From the IMG/VR virus record IMGVR_UViG_3300023440_000012, positions 1 to 37,624 of that record: 37,624 bases of DNA. One strand, given 5' to 3'. The translations under genes were made by a program, and so were the position numbers. Source of the stretch: a virus. The first letter of the stretch is position 1, and each line of letters opens with the position of its first letter. The notes under the pieces were generated by a model. That model was not told the DNA's origin. It did not search any database and saw nothing but the letters and a program-made list of their open reading frames with translations. Positions 34,229 through 37,624 of this stretch are shown piece by piece.

Positions 34229-34711
34229 ATGACTATAGAAAATAGTTTGATTATATCAATAAACACATCTTATATTAGTAATATAAGTCTAAATCCTAGA
34301 GTTCCATCGCATGATATTAGCTATAATAACAGCCTCGATATTGACGTTGAGTTAGTTAAAAAGTTCATATGTAATAGCTTATCAGAAACGGTAGTGCTTA
34401 GTCACTACGACTTTGAGACTCCGGGGTTCATTGAGATTTTAGACCAAGATAAAAATAGTTGTAGCTTTTTTTTCGTAGATGCTAATGGTGATATCCTAAT
34501 CTGTGAAGGATGGATCGACGACTCTGATGATATTGATATGTTTTATTATGAGTTTTATTATGTTGGGACGTTAAATGGTCTTACTACCATAGTAGAGTTA
34601 TTACAACTACCTATATATGATATTCTAGGGGGTAAAATATGTACCGTCATAGGACATCCAGATATCGTTAAACTATTTAAAGCTACATTCCAAGATATGG
34701 ACCCTTTATGA
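34229..34711 (+). CDS. Hypothetical acidic protein upstream of RNase H
   Basis: A 160-residue acidic protein with a strand-rich middle (FFFVDANGDILICEGWIDDSDDIDMFYYEFYYV) and a helical end. An AGGA ribosome site precedes the ATG. It overlaps the RNase H start by four bases (ATGA) and so is made with it. No family recognised; Asp-rich segments could bind metal or mimic DNA, but no motif backs this. Confidence 0.6.
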   Translation: MTIENSLIISINTSYISNISLNPRVPSHDISYNNSLDIDVELVKKFICNSLSETVVLSHYDFETPGFIEILDQDKNSCSFFFVDANGDILICEGWIDDSDDIDMFYYEFYYVGTLNGLTTIVELLQLPIYDILGGKICTVIGHPDIVKLFKATFQDMDPL

Positions 34712-36144
34712 GTACGCTAATATGCTATACCGATGGTGGTGCCAACCCTAATCCGGGCTACTATGGAGCTGGGGTGCATGGTTATATATTTGAGGAGGAT
34801 ATCGATAAACCTATTTATATAAAAGGTTGGGCTATTACTAATATCGGATATTATAATAAAAGAGAGGTGGTCATGGATGAAGCTACTATGACCTTAGTTA
34901 AACCTACTCAGTACATAGACGCCGTTATACCGTTAGGTAATAATGGAACTAATAACCAAGCTGAACTAGTAGGTGTTATAGAAGCTATTAAGCTAGCTAT
35001 ACAATATGATGTTAAATCACTATGTATATATACTGATAGTGATATTACCTGTAAAGGTGTTAATGAATGGCTACCCATGTGGAAAAAGACCAACTTTGTT
35101 AAGCGGGATGGTGTTGAAGTTAGTAATAAATTGCTGTGGTTAGAATTAGACTTGTTAATAACTAAAATAAAGGGTGTAGTGGAGTTTAAAATATCTTGGA
35201 TTAAAGCACATGACGGTCATCTAGGTAATGAAAAGGCTGATGAGCTAGCAACCATAGCTATTAACTACAGTATGGCTGGAACATTAGAGAGGGTTATCAA
35301 ACTTAGTGACATTACTAAGTACTGGAACCCCACTATTGTGCGTAATCCATTCTTCTCGCATAGGAGGTTATATTTTAATAGTAGGGGTGATAATGCATCT
35401 AAAGGCACCTATTATTTAGCTGACAATGATGCTGAAGATACTCTTATAGGTAAACGTAAACCGGAAGCTAGCTATAGCGTTATAAGACTTAGTGAGCCTG
35501 ATGCTACAATAGGGTTACTTTTAAATAAGCAGGCTATGGTGACTGATTCTAGTGGGTATAACGGCATCTTTATGGTTAAGCTAGAGAGTTTGTTCAATAA
35601 GAACGTCTGTAGACCTCTAGCTCTATATAAAGGTCTGATATTTAATACCTTTAGACAGAGTTATAATCTAATGTTTGCCAATAAATCCCCTATGACTATA
35701 GAGCTCAAACCGGTACTATTATCACTTAGGGCTATAGATAACTTTAACCTACTAGAAGAAAGATTAGATGCTTACTTAACTATAAGTAATAGTGATAGCG
35801 ATAGAGGTAATGTAGGTAGTGAGTATATGGAAATACAAGACATAACAGATACGTTCTACACTGATGCAAATAAACTTAAAGGATCTTTAGATAGTAGTGT
35901 TAAACATATTAAGATTGGAGTAAGGTTTAAAAGTGTTAGTTATAAAATTACGATTTGTCTAGGTATAGATCTACCCAATAGGAATGCTCTTAAAAAGCTA
36001 GAGGGTAAGGATACAACTTTAAAACTTGTAATGGTCTCATCATCTGATAGTAATTTTACATATTGTATTATTGTAAATAATGATACGGGTGTCGGTTTAT
36101 TTAGTAACTATTTTGCAGATAGGGTATTCATTAAAAGGGTGTGA
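34708..36144 (+). CDS. RNase HI with a long C-terminal extension
   Basis: The N-terminal 190 of 478 residues are a complete RNase HI: D9 in YTDGGANPNPG, E86 in NNQAELVG, D110 in IYTDSD, H168 and D178 in WIKAHDGHLGNEKADELA, the full D-E-D-D set plus the His loop. It would remove RNA from RNA:DNA hybrids such as Okazaki primers or R-loops. An insertion (about residues 31-78) enlarges the first beta hairpin. Residues 190-478 are a separate strand-rich region with no recognised fold that begins with IVRNPFFSHRRLYFNS; it might bind nucleic acid or a replication partner. Most RNase HI enzymes are about 155 residues. Confidence 0.85.
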   Translation: MSTLICYTDGGANPNPGYYGAGVHGYIFEEDIDKPIYIKGWAITNIGYYNKREVVMDEATMTLVKPTQYIDAVIPLGNNGTNNQAELVGVIEAIKLAIQYDVKSLCIYTDSDITCKGVNEWLPMWKKTNFVKRDGVEVSNKLLWLELDLLITKIKGVVEFKISWIKAHDGHLGNEKADELATIAINYSMAGTLERVIKLSDITKYWNPTIVRNPFFSHRRLYFNSRGDNASKGTYYLADNDAEDTLIGKRKPEASYSVIRLSEPDATIGLLLNKQAMVTDSSGYNGIFMVKLESLFNKNVCRPLALYKGLIFNTFRQSYNLMFANKSPMTIELKPVLLSLRAIDNFNLLEERLDAYLTISNSDSDRGNVGSEYMEIQDITDTFYTDANKLKGSLDSSVKHIKIGVRFKSVSYKITICLGIDLPNRNALKKLEGKDTTLKLVMVSSSDSNFTYCIIVNNDTGVGLFSNYFADRVFIKRV

Positions 36145-36151
36145 TAGTAAT

Positions 36152-36181
36152 CCTATACCAGCCACTAGTGGCTGGTATAGG
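36152..36181. terminator. Bidirectional hairpin after the RNase H gene
   Basis: A perfect 30-bp inverted repeat (core CCAGCCACT/AGTGGCTGG) between the RNase H stop and the convergent gene ending at 36254. Bases 36182-36253 hold nothing else I can assign. Confidence 0.8.
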
Positions 36182-36253
36182 TATAGGAAAGATCTATTTA
36201 GTATTTTAACTTGCTTACATAGGCGATAAACTAAACACCCCTAAGAATTACTT

Positions 36254-37102
36254 TTATTTTTTATTCAAAACTAACCCAGCTAGATCTATAGTGGATACTA
36301 TAACATTATCAGCTCTATATTTGATGATCGTTAGTAGCTCTATAACCTTAGCTATGATGTAAGATTCTTCTGCTAAATTCCTAACTATAGTAGATGATAG
36401 TTCAGATATACCATCATTACCATCTAATCTTTTAATAACTATATCCATTAAAGATATTGTTTTATCAACTTCATCTTTAATATTTTTTAGACTACCATTT
36501 TTAATCATTATTGATAAATCCGTAGCACTATCAATAATGAGTCTAACGTCACTTATCCGATCTACTACTTTATATACCGGTAGTTTATCCCTAGCTCCTT
36601 TAGTTGTTTGGAATAACTCTATAGTATTCAATATCTCTTTCCTAGCTTTATCTATATCAAGGTAAATAGACTTTCTATCCGATAGGGTTTTACGACTTTC
36701 TGAATCGCTGATAGCTTTAGATAGTGCAAAGTTAAAATCTATTAACGATTCTGTAGCCAGTATATTTACCATTTTTAACGAGTTGGTAATAGCCGGTATA
36801 TATTCAAGTAACGGGGTATTTAAACCATATGGTACGATGACTAATGTATGGGCTATAGGTTCTAAACTATCATACTTATATCCATTAATCGATAGTTTCT
36901 TTATTCTAAGTATGTCACGATACTCCCGTTCCTTAACATCGATAACTAGATACTTACCTAAATCATTAATTTTTTTATATATACCTGGTATATATTCTGC
37001 TAATAACCCGGTTACGTTATCTAATAGGTTAGATTCTAGGGTTATTCTATCTAATTGTTGCTCTAATGATAGGGTTGACTTTTTTGATATTAGTAGACTC
37101 AT
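36254..37102 (-). CDS. Probable head/inner-virion protein with N-terminal cleavage site
   Basis: A 282-residue, mostly helical protein with no recognised domain. Its start, MSLLISKKSTLSLEQQL, places an S-L-E at residues 12-14, and TLE follows at 22-24. An N-terminal S-x-E is where giant-phage head proteases cut capsid-interior proteins, so it may be a processed virion protein. Central segments (AHTLVIVPYG and LLEYIPAITNSLKMV) suggest a mixed domain. It starts two bases after the stop of the adhesin gene and is the second gene of that minus-strand unit. Confidence 0.5.
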   Translation of the reverse strand: MSLLISKKSTLSLEQQLDRITLESNLLDNVTGLLAEYIPGIYKKINDLGKYLVIDVKEREYRDILRIKKLSINGYKYDSLEPIAHTLVIVPYGLNTPLLEYIPAITNSLKMVNILATESLIDFNFALSKAISDSESRKTLSDRKSIYLDIDKARKEILNTIELFQTTKGARDKLPVYKVVDRISDVRLIIDSATDLSIMIKNGSLKNIKDEVDKTISLMDIVIKRLDGNDGISELSSTIVRNLAEESYIIAKVIELLTIIKYRADNVIVSTIDLAGLVLNKK

Positions 37103-37104
37103 AA

Positions 37105-37624
37105 TTAAATTACTCTTAAGAAAGGTTGGATGTTATTGGTGGATGTATAGCCTGTTTCATTTATATTGAGTATTTTACGCATAGTGGCATTATAAGTAAA
37201 TACAGATCCTGCACGCATATAATTGTAACTATCTCTTATACAACCTACTGCTATCATAAGTCCAGATGTGGAAATGGAAACTGAAGATCCAAAAAAATCA
37301 TTAACCATTGGGGATGGTTTATCTATAGTTGCATTTAATACCCAGGTGGTGCCAGTTCTTACATATAGGTAAATTCCACCAACGCCACCAATACCATCCT
37401 TGGACTTGTTTTGAACTCCTATCACCAGTTTACCACCAGTTGAATCAATAGCAATAGATGTGCCAAATTTATCACTCAATACTGGTGTAGGGTTATTGAT
37501 AGTAGTTTCTAGTGCCCATGTAACACCAGTCCGTAGATATACATAAACCGACCCAGCATCAACGGCATTAGTATCATCCATAGGGACTCCTACTACAAGT
37601 CTACCACTAGCTGAATCAATAGCA
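37105..37624 (-). CDS. FG-GAP-like repeat protein, C-terminal part (putative tail fibre/adhesin), truncated by window edge
   Basis: The frame is open to the last base of the window, so the gene starts beyond it; the ATG at 37581 is internal. The 172 visible residues hold three copies of the unit with Y-x-R-T-G-x-T-W-x-L-E/N and segments FGTSIAIDSTGGKLVIGV and FGSSVSISTSG, FG-GAP-like in pattern. Its end (KILNINETGY...IQPFLRVI) parallels the end of the plus-strand gene at 2-844. A role as a surface adhesin or fibre is inferred from the repeats. It is followed within two bases by the 282-residue gene. Confidence 0.7.
   Translation of the reverse strand, partial: AIDSASGRLVVGVPMDDTNAVDAGSVYVYLRTGVTWALETTINNPTPVLSDKFGTSIAIDSTGGKLVIGVQNKSKDGIGGVGGIYLYVRTGTTWVLNATIDKPSPMVNDFFGSSVSISTSGLMIAVGCIRDSYNYMRAGSVFTYNATMRKILNINETGYTSTNNIQPFLRVI

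Noticed and set aside
2-37624. Site-specific inversion system between the two adhesin genes
   Set aside because: The copies share protein pattern but not long identical DNA, and no recombinase gene is in the window; kept only as a paralogy observation.

Overview
The window is a 37.6 kb piece of a large tailed-phage genome, most likely a jumbo myovirus of a Gram-negative host. The evidence is a very AT-rich, densely packed, almost wholly coding sequence that carries a 723-residue major capsid protein, an 865-codon-class portal protein, a gp5-like central baseplate spike, an i-spanin/o-spanin lysis pair, a secreted transglycosylase, a DnaB-type helicase, an SbcC/Rad50-like ATPase, a RuvC-like resolvase, RNase H, thymidylate synthase and dihydrofolate reductase. 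The capsid protein and several structural proteins look like those of phiKZ-like and RSL1/PaBG-like giant phages. Family placement is from memory of these sequences, not from a search. No phage RNA polymerase subunit, tubulin or nuclear-shell gene is in this window.

Layout. 1-2352: C-terminus of a repeat-rich adhesin or fibre, a three-helix membrane protein, a nucleoside deoxyribosyltransferase-like enzyme and an SLT-type transglycosylase. 2391-5899: a promoter-led run of small unknown genes plus thymidylate synthase and DHFR (dTMP supply). 5965-7491 (-): DnaB-like helicase. 7565-11422: capsid gene with flanking small genes and double hairpins. 11503-17497: three long, promoter-led genes with no recognised domain, one carrying a P/Q/Y/G repeat tract. 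17689-20265 (-): portal. 20277-25695: virion proteins, RuvC-like nuclease, spanins, a CYTH-like protein and a membrane protein. 25786-29284: mainly minus-strand virion and baseplate genes, with one small plus-strand beta-rich virion protein. 29335-32738: SbcC-like ATPase and a DUF4326/SLOG fusion. 32874-33488 (-): virion protein. 33489-34228: a gene-poor stretch holding a promoter-like element, a frameshifted Csx16-like pseudogene and a strong terminator. 34229-36144: unknown gene and RNase H with a long extension. 36254-37624 (-): putative cleaved head protein and a second repeat-rich adhesin, cut by the window end.

How it fits together. Replication and recombination (helicase, SbcC-like, RuvC-like, RNase H), nucleotide supply (ThyA, DHFR, deoxyribosyltransferase-like), virion assembly and lysis functions are interleaved in short units on both strands. 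Nearly every unit ends in a perfect 12-19 bp hairpin, often serving convergent genes. Three copies of a 20-bp AT-rich motif look like promoters. The most unusual items are the Csx16-like pseudogene (a family linked to type III CRISPR signalling), the DUF4326-SLOG fusion, promoters followed by a same-geometry 5' hairpin, and the three-gene unknown operon with its low-complexity tract.
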